64,000 nt of DNA from Epiperipatus broadwayi (GCA_028023455.1 JAQFVV010012420.1:6575176-6639175), one strand, 5' to 3'; shown: positions 47,240 through 60,157, counted from the first letter of the stretch. Translations and numbers: made by a program. Notes: a model not told the origin generated them from the sequence alone.

Positions 47240-48491
47240 GATCTTTGGTCATAATGATAATTATTTTTTTAAAAAAGAGTGATTTAATATTGTGAGATGT
47301 GGGATTAAAGCTTAGATAGCATCTTATGAACCAGAGTGTGAAAAGAATAAAAATAGTAATTCTTATATTGGAAAAAATACCATTTTATATATGTTTATGG
47401 GGTTGTTGATTATTAGTGAGTTCAAATGAGTCATGTTAGTGATAAGAGTATGACAAGGAAGAAGTGAGGAACAATCTATATGAAACTATTCCAGTATTTC
47501 TTCATTTCTATGATAGAGGGAAAATAATGGATCTATATTTGTGCATCACCTGTAGAAGAAAAAATAATTAGCAGGAAGGGCTTTGACATTTATTTTAATT
47601 AAGAACTCCATATCTGAACTTTTTTAAAATGTATTTCGTACTACATAACAAGAAAGATTGACTATTATTTGATATACTATTATTATTTTCAATTTCCCAT
47701 GTTTTTCAATAGTTAATTTTATTTAGAAATAGATTATGTGAATAAGTAATATATTTCATTATGAGAATTATTAAGGTTTTATAAAATTATTGTTAACAGA
47801 TGGTGGAGTGTCAGTAGGGTCAACAGGAATTACACTTTTAACACTTGGGGAAAAACTAATTAGTTTAGTCATAAAATGTGGAAATTCCATGTAATGAGAG
47901 ACCACAGAATTTAATATGTTATTGCATATTTTTTACACTTAGAACTACTGCTTTTTTTATTTCAGATTAGTTTGATGATAAGGTATTTTTTTGAATAAAG
48001 AAGTAAATTTAATAATGGGTAAGAAATAATTAATTTTAAGAAATATTAAAATGTATGTCTTAGCATATATTGAAAGGTATTCTTTGGATAATGCATTGAT
48101 GATGCTTTTTACAAACAATAAGCTGATTGTGAATATCAGTCTTCATTGCATTATATAAGACGTGCATTGGGAAACCTAAAAATTTATGAGGAGTAGAGGA
48201 AAAATTGGAAGGAATGGTCTTACCCATAAGAATATTCCAAATAGAAAATATGTTTTTATTAAAGTTGATGGAAATGTTGGTACAGTGTCAAGTAAGGGAA
48301 GGAATTTTTTTGATGGGAGAAAATGAGGAGATGTGATTAATAGATTGGTTAATTATAGGAATATATATTTTTGGAATTTTGCTTTCTATTTCCAAAAGAA
48401 GAGGATTGATATAAGTTGTGAAGAGAAGAAAGCTAAGAGGGAAGCCTTGAAGAATAGAATTATGTGACTGAAATCTAGGGTATTTCTCCAT
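47240..48491 (-). mobile_element. decayed LINE with RT fragment
   Basis: The minus-strand frame 48491-48288 reads LQGFPLSFLLFTTYINPLLL, close to the non-LTR RT motif QG-x-PLSPLLF-x-x-Y-I-N. It then reads INHISSFSP, like the helix after the active site. Downstream pieces in other frames include HKFLGFPMH (YLG-like) near 48190 and, near 47400, a stretch resembling the C-terminal Y-x-x-SFFPRT-x-x-LWN tail of jockey/CR1-like elements (IYKMVFFPI). The catalytic xADD is not recognisable. Tentative beyond the first motif. Confidence 0.42.
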
Positions 48492-48494
48492 TAA

Positions 48495-50210
48495 GACTTA
48501 TGCAAACTTTTCTATTTATAAGTAGATTCGTCAGTATGTAGAAATATGATATTGATATATTATATTCCTAAAGTAGTTGTAGTAGTATAAGTAAAGCAAT
48601 TAAATCAAATGCAGATCTTATATTCAATTGCACAGCAATGGGACCAATTTTCTACATTGCCTAATGTGGTCTATTATTACTTTAAACAGAATAGCTGCTG
48701 ATGAAGTAACTAAACCTTTTTTTGCTAATGTTACTCATTTTCAGTATTCTGCACATATATAGCAATGCTTTTGCTCACTATGACGAACCTCTTTTTGTTT
48801 GGTACTTCCACCATCAAGCTAGAGTTTTATCAGACCCTATCAGTAACAGGGTATTACGGATATCATAACAAACAAATTTTTTCACTGAAATTAAATTAAA
48901 AGTACATTTTAAAGTGTCAACACGATAGAAGATGTAAACAAAAAGCATATCAGTTTTGCCACATTGCATATTTTTTTAGTGCCATTCTACAGAAAAAACA
49001 ATAAAAAAAGAGATATACCCATGAATATAATTAAATAAAAGATGGTAAGAATTTACAATTCTATATTCTTGTTTTACCATTTAAATAAAAATAGCTAGAT
49101 ACCTATTAACTGTTTACTATTTAGATAGTAACATAGATTATCTCTGCCAAAACTTTCAAATTTTATCCATTTTCAAATCCAGCTTATAAACATAACCAGA
49201 CAGATGAGCTATTTTCAATAGATAAATAAATTCACTTACTTCAGCATTTCATATTCTTAATGAATAGAAAAATTATAAAATATTTGTATTTGTATAATTT
49301 ATGCGCAAAATTATACAGTCAAATTACTCAACTATCAATGAATTTCCAAAATCACCAATCTATATCCCAAATTGATTCTTGTAAAAACTCAATACTTTTA
49401 AAAAATAATCTATAGTTTAAACATTATATACTTTTTAAATATTATCATTTTATTATTGTAATCTTAAAAAAAAATAAAATTAATATAATAGTTTACTGCT
49501 TGAGAGTTCATGAAAAATTCGATCATCGAAAAAAGATCTGAGTCTGCGATTCTTGAATGTTAAGCAGTAGAGTGCGTTACTGTACAATTGTCGTAAAGCA
49601 TTCAAGGCAATTGTAATAGCATTCCACTCAACAATATAGTGAGTGACCAGCCATCATAAATATATGAATCTAACGTAAATCCTATTAGTTTAAATTAATT
49701 ATTTTTATACGGTATTTTACATTTTACAATTTAATTTATTGCATGCACGAGTGAGGGTAATACGCTGAATATAAAGTTACTTTAAAAATATCGAGTTTTA
49801 TAATAATAATAAAAAGTTGGTTATATATATATTTGTTTCTTGCATCTACGCTAAAAGTAACAATCGTTGACAACTTTGCTTTGTTCTTTCAAAAATCGTT
49901 TGGTGTGTTTACCAATGTAAACTGATGCGACTCTGCAATGTTAAATTAAACAAAGTAAATGGATTTGGTTTTCGACACTGAGTAAATTAGTATCAAGTTA
50001 ACCGTTTATAAACATTGAATAAAGTAAATTAATTCCGATTTATTTTAGCTTCAGATGTAAATAAAAATCTTTCTGTACTTTATAAATAATAAATTAACAA
50101 TATATATATTTTTTTATAGATTTTTTTTTTTAATAATGAATTTATGAATCTTATCCTTTTTATGTATTTATTTATTTTTGTAAAATTTAAGACACTAGTA
50201 TAAATTATGC
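48495..50210. other. AT-rich stretch, no gene seen
   Basis: Short patches richer in GC occur at about 49500-49640 (tRNA-like wording but no foldable tRNA) and 49850-49990. No supported gene. Confidence 0.4.
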
Positions 50211-50224
50211 TATAGGGCGGCTAT

Positions 50225-50290
50225 TATATATACATGTAGAAAAGTAAGTATAATAGTTATATATACATGTAGAAAAGTAAGTATAATAGT
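50225..50290. repeat. 33-bp tandem duplication
   Basis: acatgtagaaaagtaagtat (then aatag) at 50232 and again at 50265, with matching TA-rich lead-ins. It directly abuts the 5' end of the SINE copy S2 and could include its target-site region. Confidence 0.85.
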
Positions 50291-50400
50291 TGTCAAGCAT
50301 TGTCAAGCAAGCAGTTGATTGCAGACGGTTGTTGCGGGTTCGCCTCCCGCCCATGCCATGACATATGGAAAAAAAAGTAAGTACAGTATAATAGCCAAAT
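50291..50400 (+). repeat. tRNA-derived SINE (copy S2), A-box deleted
   Basis: Starts tgtcaagcattg like S1, then skips the A-box region and resumes at caagcagttg. A perfect T arm remains: GCGGG (50334-50338), loop TTCGCCT, CCCGC (50346-50350). It continues into catgacatatggaaaaaaaa, matching the S1 body. The minus-strand frame across 50205-50555 is chance. Confidence 0.7.
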
Positions 50401-50929
50401 AAAAAAAATAAAATTGTATGGGCAAAACATACATATATGCATATATAAAATCTACGCTGAAAAAAAAAACAAAAAAAAAAAACAGCAGTTTTACCCCTTT
50501 GTGTAATTGTGTTAATTTGACACATTTTATTGAATTCGATCAGCATTGTGTTCAAATAATATGATTACGTATTTCAAAATGTAAATAATTTTTTCCTATG
50601 TTAGCAGATCAGGGATAATAGATTATATAATTTACTTGAATGTTACAGATATATTATGATTGGAGATTTTTAAAAAATATATTCATTGATGTTTTATAAC
50701 GTCTTAATAGTTTTTGAAATGATTTTTGGTAAAAGACTAAAAGTCTTGGGAAATTATTAGGCTGTTCTGAGGCACTTCCATAATGTTTTTTTTTTTTACT
50801 GAAAAAAATAAAGGAAAAAAAAATTTCTTTGGAAATATTATTTTTACTAAATAGTATTTTTTTTTTTTAAAAAAAGATATATACGCAAGCAAATCTGTGT
50901 TACCGTATATATATAATTGCTAATTGTAT

Positions 50930-51065
50930 GTCAAATGCGTTGACTGGGAAGCGAACCCGGGTCAGCTGCTTAGAAGGCAGCTATGCTAACCACTAGGCCA
51001 CCAATTATTTATGATTTGACTGACATGCAGACCAAAAAATTCTTGAAAAGAATAATGTAGAAATA
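50930..51065 (-). repeat. tRNA-derived SINE (copy S3), tail fused before head
   Basis: The minus strand reads ttggtggcctagtggttagc (A box), anticodon stem AGCTGC/GCAGCT with loop cttctaa (UCU-like), then GGGTTCGCTTCCC (B box), ending near 50938. Upstream on the same strand is ttggtctgcatgtcagtcaa, then tcataaataat, which matches the 3' tail of S1 (ggaccacatattc...gtcaatcataaataat). So a SINE tail is directly joined to the next SINE head, as in a tandem array or dimer. Confidence 0.68.
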
Positions 51066-52580
51066 TGAATAATTGCAATAACTATGCAATTTGAATTTTT
51101 ATTTTCTATTTATTAAAAGCATAAATTTAACAATATTCTTATACCATCAATATATATGTAAATAAAGTTTACTAGTCATGTTTACATTTTACTAGAAGAA
51201 TTCCATTAATTAATACTTACACTTTCAGATTCAGTTATTTACTCATAAGAATATTAAATTAATTAACTCGATTAAATTATTTGCAATATTGAAAGAAATT
51301 TTTTATATGTAACTGCATATAAAGTTAGTATGATTGTAATTGGAATGTGAAGGTGAAATTTATTAATAGAAGTTAATGCATTGGCATAATAGCATGGGAA
51401 AAGTTTAATGTTTCCACAATTATACTATATTTTCAATCCAAATCTGTATGAAATAGTGGAAAGTATATAGTGATGTATGTATAATTAAAAACTTGAGTCT
51501 GGACTGATTTTAATAAGGCTTTAATAACATTTTGAAAGAATAGAAATTCATTTTGGTAGTTGTCTATATCTGTTTACTATATAAAATCATGGGTTTTGGG
51601 TGAAAGTGGATTTATTTTTTATCTGCTTTGCAGTTAGATTTTGATGATTTGTAGTATAGATAAGACTTAAAGAGTTCATCACTTTCAATATATATATATA
51701 ATTCTATTTATTCTGCAATAAATATAAAATTTAATAAATATATAATTTAAAAAATATTCAAAAATAACTTAAACACACATATATATATACTGTACACATT
51801 TCAATTTAGCATTGTGACTCCATTGCAATAATGTTATACATAAAATAGAAACAAAAAAAAATGTTGTTAAATAGTTTGATAGTTATATTTAAGAACTAAA
51901 AATATTAAGCATATATAAATAATTGTCTGTAGACATAAATTCCATACAGTATCATGTTTCTAAGTTTCCTCATTAACTTTCTGTATCTAACGAATTACAA
52001 TGTTTTTTCTTTGTTAGCAATATTTTAATATTTTATCATTACTAATTTATTCTATGACTTTAATAATAATATTAATAATCTGTAGATTTCAAATTGCTTA
52101 GATTATTTTTGATAGGCATGCTTTTACAGATATGAGTAGAGATTTGTATATGTGTGTGTATGTACAAGCATTAAATTTTTAAACATTTACAAATATATTA
52201 GAAAAGAGTTTTATTTAAATAATTTTGTGTTTGCTATATAAATAATTGTTTTTTTAATATATTATTTAGGTTCAATTTTTTTTTTTTATTTGAAAAAGTT
52301 TAAAAAGGAATGTCCAGTTTGAGAAAAAAATATGGGTCCATTTTAACTTAACTTCAATGTGTGACATTGGGGGGGATGAGAACAATGACTCATTAATAAG
52401 CTACTAAAATTACAGAGATACACCAGATCATCTGGACCACAGCTGCACTAATAAAGTATAATTTATAGATAACTGGGTCTTTCAATAGTGACGTGTGTAA
52501 TGTCATCAAAGGGCACACAGACAGCAGGCAGGAATAAGTCCTTTTGCTTCTTAGAAGCCACACATCATTTTTTTTTCTAC
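51066..52580. other. AT-rich stretch, no gene seen
   Basis: TA microsatellites at about 51691-51702 and 51778-51790. A polypyrimidine tract ending cttcttag (about 52538-52555) before the pseudogene resembles a 3' splice site. Confidence 0.4.
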
Positions 52581-52585
52581 AAACA

Positions 52586-52985
52586 ATGGCGAGGTAGAAA
52601 AGATATTTTGTTGGATGATCCCAATGATCGATCCAAAAGAATTATATTGCACATCCAGAAGAGTTAAATCTGAAAAGTGTTTAAAATCATCCTATGGCTG
52701 ATTTCCAAAGTCCAAAGAAAACTTTGAATCCTGTTATTGTTTCACCTATGCCATTGCTGAATTCAAATAAAAGCATAAGCAAAGATGCTGACATTTATAT
52801 GAAAGCAGAAATATCCATTTGTCTATAGAAATAACCATCCCAGTGCTAAAATGGTCCCCAAAGAAATACAATTTATGTCACAGCATCATCATCATCATGA
52901 CAGTAAAACAGAAGAAATGCAAGCCCAAGCTGAAAATAGAACTTTTCTAGTAACCACTGTAATTGATAAATCTATGCATGTTTGA
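52586..52985 (+). pseudogene. unidentified protein pseudogene
   Basis: An ATG at 52586 opens a frame with coherent sequence but several in-frame stops: NYIAHPEELNLKSV, stop, NHPMADFQSPKKTLNPVIVS, then NSNKSISKDADIYMKAE. A frame change near 52800 gives KQKYPFVYRNNHPSAKMVPK, a five-histidine run from a CAT repeat, then KTEEMQAQAENRTFLVTTVI and a TGA at 52983-52985. The low-complexity, proline/serine-rich character suits a regulatory or nuclear protein, but I recognise no family. Its compact, uninterrupted extent suggests a processed pseudogene; an old exon with frame damage is the alternative. Sequence downstream could be its 3' UTR. Confidence 0.45.
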
Positions 52986-52989
52986 ATAA

Positions 52990-54985
52990 CGATATGTGGC
53001 TGAATTCAAATTATCAACCTTAAACAAGCTGTCTTCAAAAATGAAATTCATTGGACTCATTGAAACTGTCTCTACATTGAATGTAAAAGCAGAACTTGAT
53101 AATATCAATTTTAATTTTGTTTTCTCAATGACTATTAACAATTCTCTTTTAAATAAATTCATTTATCTCTCTCCATCGGAGAACAATCAGTATTATTATG
53201 TTTTATTCGATTATTGTACATGTAGCCATTTATGTGTGTATTTTCTTTTATCAAATGTTTTTATTGTGTATTAATTCATGTATCATGAAAATATATTTAT
53301 TTGTATTATATGTAAAGGTTAGATACAAATTTTATTGATAATGGGATGTGTCTCAAACACACACACACCTAATAATATAAATATGCTTACATGAGTACAT
53401 GTTGAGTATAAATGTACAAATCAATAAAGGTAAAAATTTAGCATCATGAGAAATAGATTTTTAAAGTAGTTAATAACTTAGATTAATGGAAATTGAGATA
53501 AATAATTTGAAACGATTTCTTTACATATTCTTATCTTTATAATTCAAATAACTTTTCTCTATTTTTCATTTATTATTTTCTAAGATTATAGATATAAAAA
53601 TGTGTTTATGCATTATGCAAGTATGTGCATGTAGTAGTGTTTATTTTAAGAATTAAAATGTTTTTATAAGATTTCTATTTACCCACTAGAGATATGAACA
53701 TACACATATCTTGCTATACAATATTAATGATTGAATTTAAGTTTCATTAAGGGGAAGGGGGGAAGACCTTCTTAGAGTTAATCATTGTCTTGTGAGGTTA
53801 GTTTGGTCATTATCATCATTGATGGATATCAATCATTAAAACATAGTTTAAATATAACAATATTCTGGTAAATAATTAGGCATTGATAAAAGATAAAATT
53901 TGTGTTGTGAGTTAGGTGTAAAGCTAGAAGCATCATTATCATCATCATCATCATTTATGAATTAATCAATAGTCTAATAAATGTGTTTAATGGCCATATA
54001 TAAATAATGTTTCTCACTGTGTTTAGGTATGACCATCATTGAAGCATCTAATAATCTATAGTATTAAATGTGAGCTAGTAACACTTATGATAATATTAAA
54101 TAATTTATCTGAGGATTTATTTGCATAACTAGAGAATAATAAGGATGTTTTATCCTTAATACAAGTGCAAATGATATGGTTATAAAATGGAAAATTTTAT
54201 GCACTGTAATAAATAATGTACCAACTGAGGTTCAAACCCAGTAGAGTACAAATAGGTATCTAATGTAACTTTATCTAGGTTTTGATAGCCTAGTGGTCCC
54301 AGATATACAGACATATACATGAAAAAGCAATGAATAAAAAGTAAAATGGTTAGTTGCAGAGTGGTTTGTCCTATTGGGGTATAAAACTATTTACTTGGTT
54401 ATTGGTAATGGATCTAAAATTATTGATCCATTGAGAATGACTGCCCCAAATGAGTAGTAGTAAGGAAATTAATTTTATCTAGATTGATTTCATACTCCAT
54501 TATGGGGATTGAATTATATAGATTCTTTACATTTTTGGTTATAAAGGATCTATATTATTTTCATTTTTAGATATTTTCATTCGGTTACAATAGATACTAG
54601 AATTTTTTTTTCCCAATCTACAAATGTTTTTCATTCAGTTACAAATGCCCTCCCTACTGAGATGATTTTTACATCTGTTAGGGACTTGATATCTACTATA
54701 TTTTATTGCAATCCTCACTTATACATGTTATACATTATTTATCATAGATAATATTTTGTTCATAAGCTTTGATTATAATAGGATATGTATTGTATATTGT
54801 GTTTATTGTACTAAAAGTGTATAGCACTCATAAACACATACATACATACATATACAACACAGTTAATTTTTATGCATAATATGCATATATAAATTAATAT
54901 TATGGAACAAATAAAAATTCAAAAAATAATTATGCAGTTATTAATAATAAATTAAGAGAGCATATTTACATATATATTTACTGCA
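52990..54985. other. AT-rich stretch, no assigned gene
   Basis: Opposing frames at 52947-53162 (minus) and 52996-53274 (plus) overlap and lack motifs. CA microsatellite at about 53357-53369; ATC repeat at about 53936-53954. A B-box-like ggttcaaaccc (54230-54240) and an A-box-like tagcctagtggtc (54287-54299) occur in the wrong order for a tRNA. Confidence 0.4.
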
Positions 54986-55042
54986 TGTGTGTTCACTTAT
55001 TTACATACACTCAAAAATAAAAATATTAATAAAATATCATCA

Positions 55043-55560
55043 TCAACCATTATCAATCCACTGCAGGATGAAGGTCTCTCCAAATTTAATCCATCTTCTA
55101 TCTTTAGCTTCTCTTCTCCTTATCACCCCTGCACCCTTTCTTATTTCATCCATACATCTCACAGGTGGTCTCTTTCTGGGTCTTTCACAATCTCTTGGAA
55201 TCCAGTTTAAGATTTCAATTGTCCATCTATTATCATCTCTTCTAACAATATGTCCAACCCAACTCCGCTTCAGTCTTTTAATTTTTTCAATGAAGTCAGT
55301 AACACCTGTTTATTCTCTTACCCATATATTGCATTTTCGATCTCTTCTTGTTACTTCTAACATGCATCTCTCCATACTTCTTTGAGTGGTCAGAAGTCTC
55401 TGTATTGGCTCTTCTATTAAATGTCCAAGTCTCAGATTCATAAGTAAGAACTGGTAAAACAGATTGATTAAAAACTTTTCTTTTCAAACACGTAGGCATA
55501 TTTCCTTTTAGTATCAAGTTATTTCTACCAAAAGCACTCCAACCAAGTATACTATACCAT
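55043..55560 (-). mobile_element. RTE-type LINE, 3' end
   Basis: Minus-strand C-terminal part of an RTE-like endonuclease-reverse transcriptase. First GWSAFGRNN and CLKRKVFNQSVLPVLTYESE (the G-x-E-x-W region after the RT palm). After a frameshift near 55330 come VTDFIEKIKRLKRSWVGHIV, the basic ERPRKRPPVRCMDEIRKGAG block and DRRWIKFGETFILQWIDNG, with a stop at 55043-55045. This C-terminal arrangement (WAGHVAR...GRPP-x-RW-x-D-[DE]...W-x-x-x-GE-[AT]-[YF]-x-x-QW) is typical of the family in arthropods and other invertebrates. Everything upstream is missing. The plus-strand frames over 54987-55385 are antisense shadows. Confidence 0.85.
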
Positions 55561-55564
55561 ATCT

Positions 55565-57555
55565 TTATATTTTCAAATAATATATATAGTAGATGTCAGA
55601 ATTTTATTACAATGCTTGAGGTGATATTCTTATTTTTTCAATAGCATTCTGTTTATGGAAATGTAATAACAGTCTTGTTATCAGTAGACTACAGTCTCTG
55701 TAGATTTTAATGGTTTTAAGGCCATTTCATCTTTGGAATCTCTATAGTTGCCCCTATTTGTTATTACTCATTTCATATTCTCAGTTAACCTCTTTAAACT
55801 TTCAGCTTCATGATCTAATACAAAAATGTTTAACAGCTATTTTTTCTGCTGTTACAAAATTGATAACTTTCATTTTATGGCTTAAGAAAAAGATTTTGCA
55901 ATTTTTCTTAATTTTTTTAAACTTCTATTATTATGTCTAGAAACAGATTATTGCATGAAATATTGCACAGCACATTCAGAAAAGATGATAAAGCAAAAGA
56001 TAAAATGTGTCCACTTTCAACATAAGCTAAAGTCACCTTGTTAATAAACATGATTGCATATGATAATTCATAATGGAAAAAATGGCAGCTGTTATATTGT
56101 AAAATTTTTAAATTTATTATTACTTTTTTGTTTATCTACAGTTATTGAAATATTCACTGTACATATTTTAGTTTAGTAATTTACATTCCAATACACAGCA
56201 ATAGTAAAATGTATTGTATTCAAAATGTCAAAATTTATTAAGCATCCTTCACTTATAAATTTTTTTGATTAGTACTTGAGAAACAAAACCCATTTATAAT
56301 TATTATTATTTAAACTCAGTGCAATATGAAAACATAAAATTTCTTTAGACGTTTGGAGCAGAAAAACTGAAACTATAGTGTAAAATAGCAATGTAATCCA
56401 TGACCAACTATCAGTCACACAAAAATTATTATTCCTTATCTTAATAAAAGATTGCTAAAATTGACCAAAATATATTAGTTATTTTATGTTTTTATATTTT
56501 ATGTACAATTTCATAATATTAATTAATTTATTAATCAATAAATATAATTTCTTCTTAAACCTGGAATATAAATTATATATTGTAATAGAATAAAAATGTG
56601 CATTGAGAGAATCCTGGTTTAATAACGTCCTATGTCAATTGTAATGAAAAAAAGTGGTTAAAGGCTCTTATTTAATAATCTCACAGGTTTGAGTGCAATT
56701 ACAATGGAATAAAATGTATAATGATGATAAAGTGTGAAAAATTCACTGCTAGTTTACATTCAAACCATCAATTAGAGATGCCTAATTACAATGGTACAGA
56801 AACATATAAGATGTTGCTGATAGAAGCTTCACGGTCATCTACAAATTCGAATATTTCAACCTATAACTGCTACAGCCATTGTGATTCTTTCTAAATACTT
56901 CAATAATTTACGGCATCAGATTGTAATGGAATAAAATGTTTGTAATGCCAATTTTATATATCAAAACAAAATTGACTTATCTAATACACCTTATGACTTG
57001 CACTAAATTATAATGTTATAAAATGAAAAACAATATTTCAAATAACCCTAAAAATTATGGTATCTAAATTATAACAACATAAAATATATAAAAGATTCTA
57101 TTTAATACTCTTCTAAATACAGCTAACAAATCACAATGGGTTATTTCTTAAATTAACAAAACCTAAATATTAAAAACCACATTACAACTAGTTATAATAT
57201 GCATGGTATCATTAATGATTTATTTTAAACAAGTGTAAATATTAAAAGCATACTATCTAAATCAAACATTAACTACAATGATAGCTTCAAATTTAAATGA
57301 ATTAAATCATTCTAATTAATATAATTAGAATATCAACCTCAGTTCATATAATTATCAATTGTGTAGCAACATAAAATTATTATCTTTCTAATGAAATAAT
57401 AAATTTTTATACTACATATTCAACAAGTAATAATTTAAATTAATATGCTAACATTTAATTACAATAGCCTTTATTTATCTTGAATAAATTAAGGTACTTA
57501 TGTCTTATAAATTATTAAATTAACTCAAATATGGATTTTATCCAAAATAATTATG
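55565..57555. other. AT-rich stretch, no gene seen
   Basis: No supported feature. The 55710-55940 frame is AT-driven. Confidence 0.45.
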
Positions 57556-57559
57556 ATGA

Positions 57560-57836
57560 TTAAAACAGGTAAAGCTCTCTATATGTATTGCCACTCAATG
57601 CAGACCAGAGCAATCAATGAATGCCAGAAGGCTTGTGCATAAAATCCCCATCTAGTGCCTACTCATCCAATATCACCAGACTAGTTTCTGGCTTGTAAGC
57701 ACTAGATGGAGATTTTATGCACAAGCCTTCTGCCATCTATTGATTACTCTAGCTTGCAATGTGGCAAAACGTGTAATGAATTTTGCCTGTTTTAATAACA
57801 GTTATAAGCAAGCATAAGAAATGGTGATCATATGAT
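57560..57836. repeat. PLE2-family pLTR, inverted hairpin (copy C)
   Basis: The left arm (57560-57696, minus orientation) ends just past the hammerhead GAAAC region (complement of ctagtttctggcttgt). It is joined directly to a plus-oriented right arm starting agcactagatgg (57698), running through cttctgccatctattgatta and cctgttttaat to agcataagaaatggtgatca. The junction removes the CTGATGA half of the ribozyme, so no complete hammerhead remains. Overall it is an imperfect palindrome of about 270 bp. Confidence 0.75.
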
Positions 57837-57839
57837 AGT

Positions 57840-58870
57840 TGTGATGATCTAATTAGCTACTAAACATCTAGCAATAATAAATAAATTAATTAATCTATTA
57901 TCATATAAAAATGTGTATCTAGCTCAAATAATAATGATATAATGAATTTACAAGAAAAAGAATAATACATTACAATATATGCACTTATGAATCCAATCTG
58001 GGCTATTTTATAATTATTTATTATAAAATGTAAGATCTAAATCAATTCATAACCATTAAATATTAAAATTCTATTAGCTAACAGGTTTGCATTACTAATT
58101 GAAAGACCACTGAGACAAGTTTTATTTATTTAACTGAATTATTATTTATTAATAATAAATATAAAAATGATAAATAAATAATAAAATGTCTGTGATGGAT
58201 TTTCAAATTAAATATCATGAAGTACATCATTCATTCCAATTGATATTAATAAAAATAAGTACTTATACAGTAAAAGATTTATCTATTTTATATCTACCAT
58301 ATAATTTAAGGAATTATGAAAAACAAAAGTGTGGCTTTACACACACAAGATTAAAAATATAAGAAAGCTAATAATGATTTATATAATATTTACAATATAT
58401 TAGTTTATTAAAATAAAATATAATAAATACATTTATTTGCTCACTTTATTTTTAAAATTTAATATTAATAAGTAATTGTTATATTACAATCATTCCAATT
58501 TCTTCAATACTCATAACACATATATATTAAAGATAATTTATGATCATCGAATAAACATGATATTTCAAATTAGAATTTTAATCATTAAAATTCAAAATAT
58601 AATTTTGAATTTAAATTAAAGCTTAACTGTCTTTTATTTTACATATATAAACAAATGATTTATGAAATTATAATATGATTAATCAATAATGTTATTAAAA
58701 TATAATAGAAATAAATATATAAATAAAATACACATTAATATATTATCTGAACACAGTCCTGAATACAGTCCTTCTATGTAGGTATTCCATAAAACATCAA
58801 ATGTCTATTCCATGATCTTCAAATAATTCAATGATATCCACTAATCCGAACAAGATAAGATATATTATAA
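57840..58870. other. AT-rich stretch, no gene seen
   Basis: No supported feature. Confidence 0.45.
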
Positions 58871-58874
58871 ACAG

Positions 58875-59126
58875 TTAACGAAAATAAAGTATATTTGTCA
58901 AATTCCAGTATTCTGACAGTATTATTATTTTGATATGCTCTATATTACAAACATTTGACATTGTAATAGGATTATAAATAAGAAGTTGCTGGACACCATT
59001 TACAATGTATAGAATATAAAAATAAATTGGTTCAAATATTATGTTATAATAGACTCTCCAATAACTGGCAGTTAAGTCAACGGTACTAAAAATAGTTTTA
59101 CCTCTGAATCGAGTTAGTAGGAACAT
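58875..59126 (-). pseudogene. gypsy 2 RT motif A fragment
   Basis: The frame begins FLLTRFRGKTIFSTVDLTASYW, with the catalytic aspartate of motif A, and then diverges into unrelated AT-rich sequence. This marks the 3' breakpoint of the element. Confidence 0.75.
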
Positions 59127-59623
59127 ACCTCTATGGGATACTCAATCGATTCAGAAATCTTGCATCAAGGCATACCCTGACACTGCTATTCTTCTTTGGA
59201 AGGATAACCAAAGTGTTATTGTACACACCAAAGGTTTATTGTATACAGAAGGACATCAATCATTTTACTGATTTGGGCCCTGTCCTTGGCTCTATATTGG
59301 TAAGGGATGGGGTACATTTTACATTGATATGGTTCTGAATTAGTTAAGAGAATCCAATGTACCTTCAAAAACACTCTCTATAGCCTATATTTCTTATTCC
59401 TTATATCCTGCTGAGGGGAGGCTTCTTGGACCAAGGTGGTGCTTGATAGAATAGCACCGCTCCATCCAGGACCAATTCTCCACTCTGGCATCTTATGTGT
59501 CCATTATGATAATTGATCATGCTCCCATGCCCATTTAAAAAAGCCTATTATAACCTCATATATAAGGCCTTGCATGACTAAGAAGGCATGTTCAAAGAAG
59601 TGAGATCCTGTCTGCATGGTCAG

Positions 59624-59962
59624 TCATACCTGTTGCATAAACATCTTGGTCATTCTGCCATTGGCCAACATGCCAACAGTTTTTACAGGTAACTTGGGAA
59701 TGTCTTTATTCTCTTTTAGTATTTTCTCATACAATTCTTCTGAAATTATCAATACCTGGCTCCCTGTATTCACTAACACCTTGGTATCAATCCCTAGAAT
59801 TATTAGTTTAATTTCTGGACAGCCATCTAAGGTATAACATGCTTGTAGGGACTCATTGTCTAGATCATCTCTTAGGTCCCAATCCAAATTTATGGTTATA
59901 GTCCTTGTTCCCCAAGTTAGCAGTGGGGCTCTCACAGTAAGGAACATTCTGTCAAGGCCCAT
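59624..59962 (-). pseudogene. gypsy 2 aspartic protease, active site altered
   Basis: A 112-residue frame. The retropepsin core reads TKVLVNTGSQVLIISEELYE, where the family has D-[TS]-G; here Asp is Asn, which removes the catalytic residue. VKTVGMLANGRMTK further on fits the usual flap/linker region. Same order and similar wording as the protease of gypsy 1 (ETLWDSGSQISVMS). Confidence 0.75.
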
Positions 59963-60157
59963 CCTAGTTTGTTGGACTAGGTTTTTTTCAGGGTCTCTAA
60001 TGACAATGGTTTTACTTTTTATATAACATTATTATTACCAGAGTAACTTGCTATTATACTACTACTTCAATTTATTATGCATTCATTTCTTCTTGTTTGA
60101 ACCTTGGAGGCACTCCCAGGCCTTTTTTGTTTGTTTACTGAGTTTCATGGGCCCTTT

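Noticed and set aside
49500-49640. Possible tRNA or SINE head
   Set aside because: Wording is tRNA-like but neither box matches well and the arms do not pair.
50205-50555. 116-residue minus-strand frame
   Set aside because: Runs across a SINE and a 33-bp tandem duplication; repeated peptide reflects the duplication.
54225-54300. tRNA gene with A and B boxes
   Set aside because: The boxes are in the wrong order on the plus strand and no cloverleaf forms.
54987-55385. 132-residue plus-strand frame
   Set aside because: Antisense shadow of the RTE LINE C-terminus.
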